Positions 23,232 through 32,471 of a DNA stretch of 63,793 nt are shown here, in pieces; the first letter of the stretch is position 1; each line of letters starts with the position of its first letter. Below the pieces are notes generated by a model. It did no database searches, had not been told where the DNA came from, and saw nothing but the letters and a program-made list of their open reading frames with translations. Source of the DNA: Candidatus Saccharimonadota bacterium (lineage in GTDB: Bacteria; Patescibacteriota; Saccharimonadia; Saccharimonadales; UBA4665). Both the position numbers and the translations under genes were made by a program. Where the stretch lies: the NCBI GenBank assembly GCA_029288485.1, contig JARIHC010000008.1:1-63793 (forward strand), written 5' to 3'.

Positions 23232-24266
23232 CTACTCCTTGGCGGCGGCGCTGGTACGAACTTTCTTGGCAAGTTCATCTAACACTTTGGGATGCTCTTC
23301 GAGATACTTTTTAGTAGCTTCCCGGCCTTGACCGATTTTTTCGCCGCCGTAAGCATACCAAGCGCCGGATTTTTCGACTATTTCGTCTGCAGCAGCTAGA
23401 TCTAGCACGTCTCCTGACTTGCTGATGCCCTGATTGTACATGATATCGAATTCAGCTTGGCGAAAAGGTGGGGCAATCTTGTTCTTAACGACTTTTACTC
23501 TGGTGCGGTTACCAATTACGTCCTCGCCCTGTTTGATCTGGCCAATGCGCCTGATATCCATACGCACGCTGGAGTAAAACTTAAGCGCGTTGCCGCCTGT
23601 GGTAGTTTCAGGATTGCCAAACATCACACCTATTTTCATGCGAATTTGATTAATGAAAACGACAGTGGCTTTGCTGCGGTTTATAACACCGGTTAGCTTG
23701 CGCAGCGCCTGGCTCATTAAACGAGCCTGTAAGCCCGGCAGACTATCGCCCATGTCGCCTTCAATTTCAGACCGCGGGACCAGAGCAGCTACCGAGTCGA
23801 CAACTATCAGGTCAACCGCATTACTGCGTACAAGAGTTTCGGTAATTTCTAGGGCTTGCTCGCCGTTATCTGGCTGAGACAACAATAAATTATCGGTATC
23901 CACACCTATACGTTTGGCGTAAGCAGGGTCTAGAGCATGTTCGGCATCTATAAAAGCGGCTGTGCCTCCGGACTTTTGAACTTCGGCGATCGCGTGCAGA
24001 GTTAAGGTAGTTTTACCAGAGCTTTCCGGACCGTAAATTTCTATCACGCGGCCTTTTGGTATACCGCCGCCAAGTGCTAGGTCCAAACTTAGAGCACCAG
24101 TCGGAATGGTTTCAACCGCAGTTGAGTGAGCTTCGCCTAATTTCATTATCGCGCCCTTACCAAACTGCTTTTCTATGGTTTCAACAGCCAGACCCAGAGC
24201 TTTACTCTTGCCTTCATTGCTTGTTTTAGTATCTTTTGCTTCTTTGGTAGTTTTGCTGTCTGCCAT
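23232..24266 (-). CDS. recA: Recombinase RecA
   Basis: RecA forms the ATP-dependent filament on single-stranded DNA for homologous recombination and repair. The 344-residue protein has Walker A GPESSGKT (residues 79-86), Walker [14 protein letters not shown], the L1/L2 loop regions ([39 protein letters not shown]) and the C-terminal domain, ending rich in Lys/Ala. AGGAGGG lies 4 bases before the ATG. Together with ComEC and the type IV pilus genes it would process DNA taken up by transformation (inference). Confidence 0.98.
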   Translation of the reverse strand: MADSKTTKEAKDTKTSNEGKSKALGLAVETIEKQFGKGAIMKLGEAHSTAVETIPTGALSLDLALGGGIPKGRVIEIYGPESSGKTTLTLHAIAEVQKSGGTAAFIDAEHALDPAYAKRIGVDTDNLLLSQPDNGEQALEITETLVRSNAVDLIVVDSVAALVPRSEIEGDMGDSLPGLQARLMSQALRKLTGVINRSKATVVFINQIRMKIGVMFGNPETTTGGNALKFYSSVRMDIRRIGQIKQGEDVIGNRTRVKVVKNKIAPPFRQAEFDIMYNQGISKSGDVLDLAAADEIVEKSGAWYAYGGEKIGQGREATKKYLEEHPKVLDELAKKVRTSAAAKE

Positions 24267-24307
24267 GAACCCTCCTGGCTATTTATAATTGCCTTTTCTT
24301 TAGTAAT

Positions 24308-24336
24308 ATTTTAGCACTATAACGCCAAGCTGTCGC
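24308..24336 (-). promoter_or_regulatory. Probable recA promoter
   Basis: GCGACA (24331-24336), a 17-nt spacer and TGC-TAAAAT (24308-24313) on the minus strand. I see no obvious LexA-type box. Confidence 0.45.
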
Positions 24337-24423
24337 TCTCGTAAATTTCTAACGCTTAGTTTTGTCTTAAGTTTTAATAATTTTTTAATATAAGCCTGGC
24401 TGGAGTAAGCTAAGCGTAACTGG

Positions 24424-24429
24424 TATGAT
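24424..24429 (+). promoter_or_regulatory. -10 box TATGAT of the pilB-pilC unit
   Basis: TATGAT implies a leader of about 32 nt that contains GGTGGG (24454-24459), 8 nt before the pilB ATG. Confidence 0.4.
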
Positions 24430-24467
24430 AACTGTAGTATGAAAACCAAAAATGGTGGGGCCGGCAT

Positions 24468-26273
24468 ATGCGAGTAGACGATTCATTGCTAGAAAAGTTC
24501 CTAATTAATGGTAAAAAAACTACTAAAGATAAGTTAACAGAGTTACGTAAGCAGGCCAAAGACGACAAAAAGTCGCTACAAGAGTTGGCGATCCAGACTA
24601 ACTTGATTAGCGAAAAAGACCTAACCAAGTTGTATGCCGATGAAATTGAAGTACCTTTTGTTGAGTTAAGCCCGCAAGAAATTAAGCACGATACTCTTCA
24701 GCTATTACCCGAGAGAATTGCTAGACAGTACGGCGCGATAGTCTTCGACATAGACAAAAAAGGCATTAAGCAAGTCGCTATGGATGATCCAGACGACATT
24801 CAAGCATTGAACTTTCTGCATAAAGAATTAGGCAGCAATATAAAGATCCATATAGCCACTTCCAGCCAGCTGCAAGCTGCACTGGATCAATACCGCGACA
24901 ATATCAGCAGCGAACTAACTAAAGTGATAGCCGATGAAACAGGTGTAGAAGATGCCGGCGAGGTAGACGAAAAAGACCTAGCCGAAGACTCTCCGATCGC
25001 CCAAACGGTTAATATAATTATTGAGTACGGCATAAAGGCGGGCGCTAGCGATATTCATATTGAGCCGCGCGAAAACGATGTAGTAGTCCGTTACCGAATA
25101 GATGGTTTACTGCGCGAAGCAAATAAGTTGCCGCGCAAACTTCTGGGCGCGCTAATAAGCCGCATAAAAATTTTAAGCAAGCTAAAAATCGACGAGCACC
25201 GAGCACCCCAAGATGGCCGCTTTAAAGTCAACGTCAACGGTCAAGTTTACGCTTTGCGCGTATCCACGTTGCCGATATTAGACGGCGAAAAAGTAGCCAT
25301 TCGTTTGCTTAATGAATCCAGCAAACCATCGTCCTTTACAGAGCTGGGGTTCTGGGGAAATGCTCTAGACGACCTGCAACATGCTATTGTCCAGCCACAC
25401 GGAATGGTGCTAGTAACCGGCCCTACCGGCTCCGGTAAATCCACTACTCTGTTTAGTGTGCTCAGTTCGCTAAACACGCCAAACGTTAACATTTCTACTA
25501 TTGAAGATCCTATCGAATACCATGTCGTTGGTGCCAACCAAACTCAGGTCAACACTTTAGCCGGCATGACGTTTGGTAGCGGTCTACGAGCACTACTTCG
25601 TCAAGATCCTAACATTATTATGGTTGGTGAGATCCGCGACAAAGAAACGGCCGATCTCGGAGTGCAAGCAGCATTGACCGGCCATTTAGTGTTTAGCACA
25701 CTGCACACCAACAATGCCGCTACTTGTCTGCCGCGCCTTCTAGACATGGGGGTCGAGCCATTCTTAATTGCCAGCACAGTACGGGTTGTTATTGCTCAGC
25801 GTTTGGTGCGGCGTTTATGCAGCGAGTGCCGAGAATCTTTTGCGCCAGACAGCACATCACTTAAACAATTAGAAAAATCATTTAACTTAGCAGCTAATGG
25901 TGGTTTTAAGAGAATTCACCAACTAGAAACGGCTGCATTAGAAGGCGGCATTGGGCTAGCTGGCGAATCCGCCAAGAATGCAGCTTCTAAGTTGAGTAGC
26001 ACCGATAGTACTATTGCACAGTTATGGCGACCGCATGACGGCGGCTGCGAAAATTGTAACCATAGCGGCTACAAAGGGCGAATTGGTATATATGAGATTC
26101 TAAATAACTCAGCCACAGTCCAGAAAATGATAGTTGGCAATAACACCAGCGAAGACATACAAAAAGCTGCCATTAGCGAAGGTATGATCACTATGCATTT
26201 GGATGGTTTAGTGAAGGCTTTACGCGGTGAAACCAGCGTAGAAGAAGTGCTGCGAGTGACATCCGAGGAGTAG
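24468..26273 (+). CDS. pilB: Type IV pilus assembly ATPase PilB
   Basis: PilB is the hexameric ATPase that powers pilus extension from the cytoplasmic face of the membrane. 601 residues: an N-terminal MshEN/GSPII_E N domain (about 1-150), then the ATPase core with Walker A GPTGSGKSTT (about residues 322-331), Asp box EDPIEY, Walker B region IIMVGEIRDKETADL and His box LTGHLVFSTLHTNNA. A Zn-binding region carries CSECRESF and CENCNHSGYKGRIGIYEI. The insert between the two Cys pairs is longer than usual (about 70 residues). pilC follows after 1 bp. Confidence 0.96.
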   Translation: MRVDDSLLEKFLINGKKTTKDKLTELRKQAKDDKKSLQELAIQTNLISEKDLTKLYADEIEVPFVELSPQEIKHDTLQLLPERIARQYGAIVFDIDKKGIKQVAMDDPDDIQALNFLHKELGSNIKIHIATSSQLQAALDQYRDNISSELTKVIADETGVEDAGEVDEKDLAEDSPIAQTVNIIIEYGIKAGASDIHIEPRENDVVVRYRIDGLLREANKLPRKLLGALISRIKILSKLKIDEHRAPQDGRFKVNVNGQVYALRVSTLPILDGEKVAIRLLNESSKPSSFTELGFWGNALDDLQHAIVQPHGMVLVTGPTGSGKSTTLFSVLSSLNTPNVNISTIEDPIEYHVVGANQTQVNTLAGMTFGSGLRALLRQDPNIIMVGEIRDKETADLGVQAALTGHLVFSTLHTNNAATCLPRLLDMGVEPFLIASTVRVVIAQRLVRRLCSECRESFAPDSTSLKQLEKSFNLAANGGFKRIHQLETAALEGGIGLAGESAKNAASKLSSTDSTIAQLWRPHDGGCENCNHSGYKGRIGIYEILNNSATVQKMIVGNNTSEDIQKAAISEGMITMHLDGLVKALRGETSVEEVLRVTSEE

Positions 26274-26274
26274 C

Positions 26275-27543
26275 ATGCAGTTTACCTATAAAGCACTTAA
26301 TAAAGAGGGTAAAACAATTACCGGTACCGCCGAAGCCAGCTCTAAGCAAGCCCTAATCACCTTATTGCGGCGGCAAGACGTCCACCCTATGATCATTGAG
26401 TCCAAAAGAGAAAAAAACTGGATGCGCAGCCTGTTTGGTCCGTCCAAAAAAGTAAAATCGTCGGATTTGGTTATTTTCACACGGCAGTTATCAACCATGA
26501 TTTCAGCCGGCGTACCGTTATCCCGATCCCTCTCAGCCTTACAAAGCGACGCAACTACTCCTTATATGCGCCAGGTACTAGCTGGAATTACGAAAGATGT
26601 CGAAAGCGGCTTGCCGCTAGGCGAAGCTTTTGCCAAACATCCAGATGTATTCTCAGATGTTTACGTAAACATGGTCAAGGCCGGCGAAGAAGGCGGTATT
26701 TTAGATAAGATTTTAAAGCGTATGGCCTTGCAAGTAGAGCTAGATGCTAGTATGCGCAAGAAAATAAAGAGCGCTATGATGTATCCGGTTGTTATCCTCA
26801 CTATCACCGTTGTAGCATTTTTCGGCATCATGTTGTTTATAGTGCCTAAACTAGGCAAGCTGCTTACGAGCTTGGGCGGCCCGCATGCAAAGTTGCCTAT
26901 ATATACGCAGGTGTTGCTAGATATAAGTAATTTTTGTTCTAAGCCAACTATTTTAGGAGTTACCCATATACCTATAATATCCAAGATTCCTAACTTGATA
27001 CTGCTTGTTGTGCTGGGTGCGATTGGCACTGCTTATTTGCTGCGCTATATTAAAACACCTGCTGGCAAGTATCGCTTCCATGCCCTTCTTTTAAGATTAC
27101 CCGTGGTAAAGGTTATCGTACTCAAAACAGCTATTGCACGGTTTTCAAGAACTTTCGCGGCATTAATGAGCGCAGGTGTTAGCGTGCTAGATGCGCTAGA
27201 TATTACGGGCGCAGCAGTTGGCAACAAAGTTATTGAAGCAGAGTTAAAAGCGGCAGCTAAAGAAGTGCAAAGTGGCAAGCAATTGAGCGAACCACTCGGC
27301 CGCAGCAAGCACTTTCCGCCCATCGTGGCACAAATGCTGATCGTCGGCGAAGAGACTGGCCAAATGGACACCGTATTAGTTAAAATTGCCGACTTTTATG
27401 AAGAAGAAGTCACTGTACTGATAGATGGTCTGGCAGCAATTATTGAACCAGTTATGATCATATTTTTGGGAGCAGGAGTTGGCTTAATTGCGGCCTCTGT
27501 AATGGGACCGATCGCCAACCTTAGCAAAAACATCGGCAATTAG
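26275..27543 (+). CDS. pilC: Type IV pilus inner-membrane platform protein PilC
   Basis: PilC is the polytopic platform on which PilB acts. The 422-residue protein shows two T2SSF repeats: FTRQLSTMISAGVPLSRSLSAL (about residues 63-84) with MVKAGEEGG, and FSRTFAALMSAGVSVLDALDI (about 288-308) with MLIVGEETGQMD. Membrane helices lie at about 165-190, 240-255 and 375-405. The N-terminal YKALNKEGKTITGTAEA domain is complete. It is translationally adjacent to pilB. Confidence 0.96.
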   Translation: MQFTYKALNKEGKTITGTAEASSKQALITLLRRQDVHPMIIESKREKNWMRSLFGPSKKVKSSDLVIFTRQLSTMISAGVPLSRSLSALQSDATTPYMRQVLAGITKDVESGLPLGEAFAKHPDVFSDVYVNMVKAGEEGGILDKILKRMALQVELDASMRKKIKSAMMYPVVILTITVVAFFGIMLFIVPKLGKLLTSLGGPHAKLPIYTQVLLDISNFCSKPTILGVTHIPIISKIPNLILLVVLGAIGTAYLLRYIKTPAGKYRFHALLLRLPVVKVIVLKTAIARFSRTFAALMSAGVSVLDALDITGAAVGNKVIEAELKAAAKEVQSGKQLSEPLGRSKHFPPIVAQMLIVGEETGQMDTVLVKIADFYEEEVTVLIDGLAAIIEPVMIIFLGAGVGLIAASVMGPIANLSKNIGN

Positions 27544-27579
27544 CCATCTAAGTCTTTTTATGTTTTTCCACAAAAACAG

Positions 27580-27608
27580 TTGACTCGGGTACCGCTTATG
27601 GTTAATAA
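27580..27608 (+). promoter_or_regulatory. Candidate promoter of the major pilin
   Basis: TTGACT (27580-27585), a 17-nt spacer and TAATAA (27603-27608). It gives a leader of about 80 nt before the pilin ATG at 27697, longer than for any other gene here. Confidence 0.4.
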
Positions 27609-27696
27609 TCATAGCCAGATAGTTGAGATTACCCCTGATAAGGTGATCCCAAAGATCAATAATCAAAATAATATGCATCAAGAAGGGTGGGTCCCA

Positions 27697-28179
27697 ATGA
27701 TCTCTCTCAAAAAACGTGAACGCGGTTTCACTATCGTGGAACTCTTAATTGTTATCGTAGTTATCGGTATTTTGGCGCTGCTCGTCATTACGACCTATAG
27801 CGGCATTCAAGCCAAAGCTCGTAATAGTAAGCGACAAACAGATATTCAGTCTGTTCAGACTCAGCTCGAAGCATTCTTTAGCCAAAACGGTTACTATCCA
27901 AGCCTGACTGACATGAACAGTTCCAGCTGGCTGGATACCAACATGAAGAGCTTGGACAAAAACGCATTGGTAGATCCGTCTAACTCTAGCAGTAGCGCAA
28001 CTCTAGCTTCTTCACCAACCGCTAAGCAATACTCATACCAGGTTGGTAACGGCCAGGGTAGCGGCGTCGGCGCCAGTTGCGAAAGCGACGACACCACTTG
28101 CGCTAAGTACACTTTGACTGCTGAATACGAAGGCACAGTTAACGGCCAAACGCAGTACCAGAAGTCTAACCTAGACTAG
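27697..28179 (+). CDS. Major type IV pilin (PilA/GspG-like)
   Basis: 160 residues. The prepilin peptide KKRERG ends before F-T-I-V-E-L-L-I, a class III signal with the essential Glu at position 5 of the mature protein. It is followed by a hydrophobic alpha1 helix (IVIVVIGILALLVITTYSGIQ) and a globular domain with QTQLEAFFSQNGYYPS, typical of GspG/pseudopilin-type major subunits. Two Cys near the C-terminus (GASCESDDTTCAK) could form a disulphide. The start is chosen at ATG 27697, 5 nt after GGTGGG. The short prepeptide makes longer starts unlikely. An intrinsic terminator follows the gene, allowing high, separate expression. Confidence 0.92.
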   Translation: MISLKKRERGFTIVELLIVIVVIGILALLVITTYSGIQAKARNSKRQTDIQSVQTQLEAFFSQNGYYPSLTDMNSSSWLDTNMKSLDKNALVDPSNSSSSATLASSPTAKQYSYQVGNGQGSGVGASCESDDTTCAKYTLTAEYEGTVNGQTQYQKSNLD

Positions 28180-28200
28180 GCTAACGGCTACTCAGAGCCA

Positions 28201-28232
28201 TATAAAACCTCCGGCAACTCGGAGGTTTTATA
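28201..28232 (+). terminator. Intrinsic terminator after the pilin gene
   Basis: A 12-bp stem (TATAAAACCTCC with GGAGGTTTTATA), 8-nt loop, then a T/A-rich tail. The tail also contains the TATAATATAAT promoter of the next gene. Confidence 0.85.
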
Positions 28233-28241
28233 TAATATAAT
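28231..28241 (+). promoter_or_regulatory. Double -10 box TATAATATAAT of the minor prepilin unit
   Basis: Two overlapping TATAAT hexamers end 10 and 5 nt before the ATG at 28247, so the leader is at most a few nucleotides. Confidence 0.55.
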
Positions 28242-28246
28242 GAATC

Positions 28247-28645
28247 ATGAGCATGATTAAAGAGACCGCTGGTTTTACGATAGTTGAACTTTTAGTGACC
28301 ATAGCTATTATTGGTATCACGACTGCATCGTTAACCAGTTTGTTCATAGGTATTCACAATATTCAAAACCAGACAGTTTATACCGATACGGCTACTCGCG
28401 CAGCCCAGCGCGAAGTAGAGACTCTGCGCAACGACAACTATGCATCACTGACTCCGGGTCAAACAATTGATTTCACCAGTCAGCTGCCCGACAGCCTGCC
28501 TCGGGGCAGCAGCGGCTCCGTGCAAGTCAGCCAGCCAGCGGCAGATTTGCGCCGAGTTGATGTAACCGTTACTTACACCGCTAACGGTCAACAGCATAAA
28601 ATCGAGTTAAGCTCTTTTATAGGCGTAATAGGTATAGCACAATGA
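28247..28645 (+). CDS. Minor prepilin (PilV/GspI/H-like), 132 aa
   Basis: The N-terminus MIKETAG|FTIVELLVTIAIIGITTASL is a class III prepilin signal with Gly(-1), Phe(+1) and Glu(+5). A short periplasmic/extracellular domain follows with AAQREVETLRNDNYASLTPG, a pattern seen in PilV/GspI-type minor subunits. It overlaps the next gene by 4 bp (ATGA). Minor pilins prime pilus assembly and may bind DNA. Which minor type this is cannot be settled by eye. Confidence 0.88.
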   Translation: MSMIKETAGFTIVELLVTIAIIGITTASLTSLFIGIHNIQNQTVYTDTATRAAQREVETLRNDNYASLTPGQTIDFTSQLPDSLPRGSSGSVQVSQPAADLRRVDVTVTYTANGQQHKIELSSFIGVIGIAQ

Positions 28646-29313
28646 GTTCTTCTGTGCATAGTTCCGGCTTTACGCTTGTAGAAGCACTTATATCGTTAGT
28701 TGTTACCACGGCAATTGTATTGGTTTTAACAAATTACATGCTTGTTAATATTGAGCAATCGACACTGGCTAGCAACCGGGACACTCTTACTAAAGAAACT
28801 GAACAAAGCTTAGACCTGGCTGCCAACGATGTTAGGTTGAGCGCCAACGCCGATCAAAATAACCGGTGGCCGGACGCTAATAGTCCAGGTGGATCATCTA
28901 ACCAGTTTGGTTGGCAATCAAACAGCACAACGCTAGTGTTAGCAACTGCCGCAAAAAACCACTCAGGAAGCATAATTTTTGCCGACCCAGAGACTTATAT
29001 AACAGAGAAGAATAATGTAATTTATTTTGTACAAAACGGGACTTTATATAAACGCATTATCGCGGCTCCAGACAGCAATAATGGGGCAACTACTACTTGC
29101 CCGGCTGCCCAGGCCGATAGCTCCTGCCCCGCTGACAAAGAATTACTACATAACGTTAGCGCATTCACAGTTACATATTTAAACGGCCAAAACCAGTCAG
29201 TATCACCAGCCGATGCCCGTTCTGTGGAACTGCATGTGGCCGTTAATAAAAATGTTTTTGGGCAAAAAGTAAGTGCTGATTACACGACAAGGATGGTGTT
29301 CCGCAATGATTAA
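28642..29313 (+). CDS. Minor prepilin (PilW/GspJ-like), 223 aa
   Basis: The prepilin signal SSG|FTLVEALISLVVTTAIVLVLTNYML is clear, followed by an extracellular domain of about 190 residues with EQSLDLAANDVRLSANADQ and YFVQNGTLYKRII, typical of PilW/GspJ proteins. Two Cys (TTCPAAQADSSC) are close together. It overlaps the next gene by 8 bp. Confidence 0.88.
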   Translation: MSSSVHSSGFTLVEALISLVVTTAIVLVLTNYMLVNIEQSTLASNRDTLTKETEQSLDLAANDVRLSANADQNNRWPDANSPGGSSNQFGWQSNSTTLVLATAAKNHSGSIIFADPETYITEKNNVIYFVQNGTLYKRIIAAPDSNNGATTTCPAAQADSSCPADKELLHNVSAFTVTYLNGQNQSVSPADARSVELHVAVNKNVFGQKVSADYTTRMVFRND

Positions 29314-30739
29314 TAAATTATATATACGATCTCATAAGTCTAGCAAAAGTCAGCAGCAGGGACTGATATTAATAAGTGTCATTATAGCTATTAGTGCCTT
29401 AATTATTGTTGGTTTTGCTTTAGCTAGTGCAACGTCCAGTCAGTTTCTGCTGACTAGCACAGATACGTATTCTGCTAATGCTCTATTAACTGCCGAGGCT
29501 GGAGTTGAGCAATCACTCCAACAACTTAACAGCAACGACAACTTTAGCGGCTATTCGTCCAACCAACAGTTTTTCAATAACACGACTCAGGGACTAGGCG
29601 TTTTTACTACCTCAATCACTAGCGATCCCGGCAATGCTAACGCTCGAGTCATTACCTCAACCGGTAAAGTGTATCGATATCATAACACCTCTAAAGCAGC
29701 TAGCACCAAGGTGGTTCGAGTAACAGCCGTTGGCACTAGTTCGCAAGGTTACTCAGTTTATTCCGGGCCAGGCGGTTTGATACTTGGCGGCAGCGCAGCA
29801 ATCACAAATTCATCAGTTTTTGTAGGAGGCACAATAACGATGAGCGGGGCTTCCAAAATTGGCACAGCCAGCCAACCTTTAACAGTTGATGTTGCTAACA
29901 TAGCTTGTCCTAGCGGCAACAACCCGGGTTCAACTTACCCAACTCTCTGTACTGCCAGCCAACCTATTAGTTTAGCGCAGAGCACTAATATATATGGAAC
30001 AGTCTGTGCTACTGGGCAGACTAGTAACGGCCCCAATAACAACATTCAGGGTGGTCATGGAGGTAGCGGTCTGAAGCCTGGCTGCACGGCGCCATCAGCA
30101 AGCCCGCCAGCCTATGATCGTAATTCCCAGATCGCCGCCGTAACTACCACCGCTTCCGGCAGCGACAATAATTATGTCTGTAATTCCTGGCCCTTTAACC
30201 GCACGTGGCCTGCCAATCTCAAGCTAACTGGAAATGTAAACATTGCTAGTAGTTGTAACCTGGTTATAAAGGGCAATGTTTATATAACTGGCAATCTGAC
30301 TATAGGAGGAGCAGCAAGAATAACTGTCGATGGTAGCGTAGGTACAACAAGACCAGTAGTCATTGTTGACGGCACTATAGACGTTGGCGGTTCAGCCCAA
30401 TTAATAGCTAACTCGTCTGGTACTGGTATCGAGTTTATTAGCTTTAAGAGCACTGCTAGCTGTAATCCGAACTGTACCAGTTTGAGCGGAAATGACCTAA
30501 AAACATCGTCAGGAACGCAAACAGTCAGTATTGGTGGTGCGGCCAGTTTGCCCGGCATGGTGTTCGATTCTTACTGGGGCAAGATTAAGGTCGCCGGCAG
30601 CGGCAACGTCGGTTCTGCAATTGGCCAAACAGTAGACATGAGCGGCGCGGGGACAGTTACTTTTGGCACCACATTGTCTTCTGGTGCGCGAACTTGGACT
30701 ATTAGCAGTTACCAAGAGCTGTACCCCAGCCAACTTTGA
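29306..30739 (+). CDS. PilX-like pilus protein with large beta-helical domain, 477 aa
   Basis: I start it at ATG 29306, overlapping the previous stop (ATGATTAA). The N-terminus KSQQQGLILISVIIAISALIIVGFALASA resembles PilX-type subunits; the residue after Gly is Leu, and no Glu(+5) is present, as in several PilX/GspK-like proteins. The C-terminal 330 residues are Gly/Ser/Thr-rich with repeating GGTITMSGASKIG, IKGNVYITGNLTIGGAARIT and IDVGGSAQLIANSSG units. These suggest a bactofilin-like beta-helix. Seven or more Cys are present. Likely a tip-located minor pilin or adhesin (inference). Confidence 0.75.
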   Translation: MINKLYIRSHKSSKSQQQGLILISVIIAISALIIVGFALASATSSQFLLTSTDTYSANALLTAEAGVEQSLQQLNSNDNFSGYSSNQQFFNNTTQGLGVFTTSITSDPGNANARVITSTGKVYRYHNTSKAASTKVVRVTAVGTSSQGYSVYSGPGGLILGGSAAITNSSVFVGGTITMSGASKIGTASQPLTVDVANIACPSGNNPGSTYPTLCTASQPISLAQSTNIYGTVCATGQTSNGPNNNIQGGHGGSGLKPGCTAPSASPPAYDRNSQIAAVTTTASGSDNNYVCNSWPFNRTWPANLKLTGNVNIASSCNLVIKGNVYITGNLTIGGAARITVDGSVGTTRPVVIVDGTIDVGGSAQLIANSSGTGIEFISFKSTASCNPNCTSLSGNDLKTSSGTQTVSIGGAASLPGMVFDSYWGKIKVAGSGNVGSAIGQTVDMSGAGTVTFGTTLSSGARTWTISSYQELYPSQL

Positions 30740-30742
30740 CGC

Positions 30743-30748
30743 TATAAT
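30743..30748 (+). promoter_or_regulatory. -10 box TATAAT of the pilMNO unit
   Basis: TATAAT implies a leader of about 30 nt that contains GGTGGG (30773-30778), 8 nt before the pilM ATG. Confidence 0.5.
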
Positions 30749-30786
30749 TAAAATGAACTGAGGCTTGGCCTGGGTGGGTATTTGCC

Positions 30787-31881
30787 ATGAAAACAACCAA
30801 AACGCCGAACTTTTATCATGATAAGCCTTTGTTTGGCATGGAAATTGGCCATGGTTCTATGAAGGTTATGCAGGTTGCAGCGGATACTTTGAGTAGTTCC
30901 GTTAAACAGCGTAAGCCGCGTCTAATAGGTTACGGCTTCGCTGCTTTTGACACAGCATCGCAGAAGGATGGAGTAATTACGCAGCCAGAAATTGTAGCTA
31001 AAGCAGCTTTGGATCTTTTTCGGCAGAATTTAGTGGGCGATATAACTACCAAACGAGTAGCAATTGCCATACCGGCTTATCGCACCTTCACGCGTTCATT
31101 GCGTCTGCCTAACCTGAAGTCCAAGGAGTTGAATGAGGCAATTCAACTAGAAGCGGAACAGTATATACCGCTAGCACTCAACGAACTGTGTCTGGACTAT
31201 GAAATTATCCGTCAAACTAACGACTCGCTAGAACTTTTTATGGCCGCCACGCCGCGTAATATAGTTGATTCATACCTTGATTTAGCGCGGATAGTGGGGC
31301 TTGAGACAGTACTAATAGAGCCTACTCTTGGTGCTCTTGGCAGGTTATTTTCGTTAGATTCGCAAAGCGACGTACCGGCTATCATTATTAACCTCGGCTC
31401 GGTTTCATCAGATATAAGTATTTTTGACCGGCAGGTTTTAGTAACTGGAACTGTTCAGGGAGGGGGTGAGGATTTTACTCAATCGATTAAAGAAAAATTA
31501 GACGTGAGCTTGCGCGAGGCAGCACTAATTAAAACCCGTTATGGCCTACGTGTTAGTAAAAAGCAATCTGAAATTAAAGAGGCGTTAAGCCCTATCCTGC
31601 AGGAGATTGTTAAAGAAATTCGTCGAATGGTACGTTACTATGGAGAGCGCTATGGTGCAGATCGGGCGCTTGAACAGGTCATAACTATGGGCGGCGGCGC
31701 TAATATGCCAGGATTAGACGAGTATTTAACGGAGGCTTTGCACCTAGCTGTGCGACACAGTGACCCGTGGCAGTATATTGACACCAAAAGACTGCCTCCG
31801 CCAGACATGTCAGATCGACCAATGTACTCCAGCGCGGCCGGCTTAAGCCTAGTCAATCCAGGAGAGATTTTTAAACCATGA
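30787..31881 (+). CDS. pilM: Type IV pilus assembly protein PilM
   Basis: PilM is an actin-like cytoplasmic ATPase that links the pilus motor to PilN. The 364-residue protein shows the ASKHA phosphate loops: FGMEIGHGSMKVMQV (about residues 17-31) and IINLGSVSSDISIFDRQVLV (about 201-220), plus the adenosine motif ITMGGGANMPGLDEYL (about 299-314). RLPNLKSKELNEAIQLEAEQYIPL is characteristic of PilM. It overlaps pilN by 4 bp. Confidence 0.95.
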   Translation: MKTTKTPNFYHDKPLFGMEIGHGSMKVMQVAADTLSSSVKQRKPRLIGYGFAAFDTASQKDGVITQPEIVAKAALDLFRQNLVGDITTKRVAIAIPAYRTFTRSLRLPNLKSKELNEAIQLEAEQYIPLALNELCLDYEIIRQTNDSLELFMAATPRNIVDSYLDLARIVGLETVLIEPTLGALGRLFSLDSQSDVPAIIINLGSVSSDISIFDRQVLVTGTVQGGGEDFTQSIKEKLDVSLREAALIKTRYGLRVSKKQSEIKEALSPILQEIVKEIRRMVRYYGERYGADRALEQVITMGGGANMPGLDEYLTEALHLAVRHSDPWQYIDTKRLPPPDMSDRPMYSSAAGLSLVNPGEIFKP

Positions 31882-32471
31882 TTAACTTATTACCTCCTGA
31901 TGTTAAAGATGGTTATCGCTTCGCACGGCGCAATGTAGTATTGCGCAAATGGGTAATGTTGTTTGCGGCAGCACTTGTAGGGCTTGGCATAATTACCACC
32001 TATGCCCTTTTTACATTACAACAATCGACTAATAATTATGATCGTCAAATTGCCGTAACTCAGGCTTTATTTAAAAAAGAAGATTTTAACGGCACTCAAC
32101 AACAAGTCCAAGATATTAGCAACAGCTTTAAGTTAGTCGTAAAGGTATTAAGTAAAGAAGTATTGTTTTCTCAGTTAATTAAGCAGATTGGTGCCAGCAT
32201 GCCGGATAACGCTGTTTTAACTGGGCTGAATATAAATCAAACTCAAGGCGGCATAGATATTACAGCTGAAGCTACAGATTATAAGACCGCAACTCAGGTT
32301 CAAGTTAACTTGTCAGATCCTGCTAACAAAATATTTAGCCGAGCTGATATAGAGAATATTAAATGCGAAGGCATAAACGACCCGCCTTATCATTGCCAGA
32401 TAACTATGAGAGCCCTGTTTACTAACAATAATCCTTTCCTGTTTATAAACAGCAAGGCGGCGAAACCATGA
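31878..32471 (+). CDS. pilN: Type IV pilus alignment protein PilN
   Basis: 197 residues. The N-terminal MINLLPPDVKDGYRFARRN is the cytoplasmic PilN motif (INLLP) that docks into PilM. One membrane helix follows (about 26-50), then a periplasmic/extracytoplasmic coiled and beta region with AVLTGLNINQTQGGIDITAEATD. It overlaps pilO by 4 bp. Confidence 0.92.
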   Translation: MINLLPPDVKDGYRFARRNVVLRKWVMLFAAALVGLGIITTYALFTLQQSTNNYDRQIAVTQALFKKEDFNGTQQQVQDISNSFKLVVKVLSKEVLFSQLIKQIGASMPDNAVLTGLNINQTQGGIDITAEATDYKTATQVQVNLSDPANKIFSRADIENIKCEGINDPPYHCQITMRALFTNNNPFLFINSKAAKP

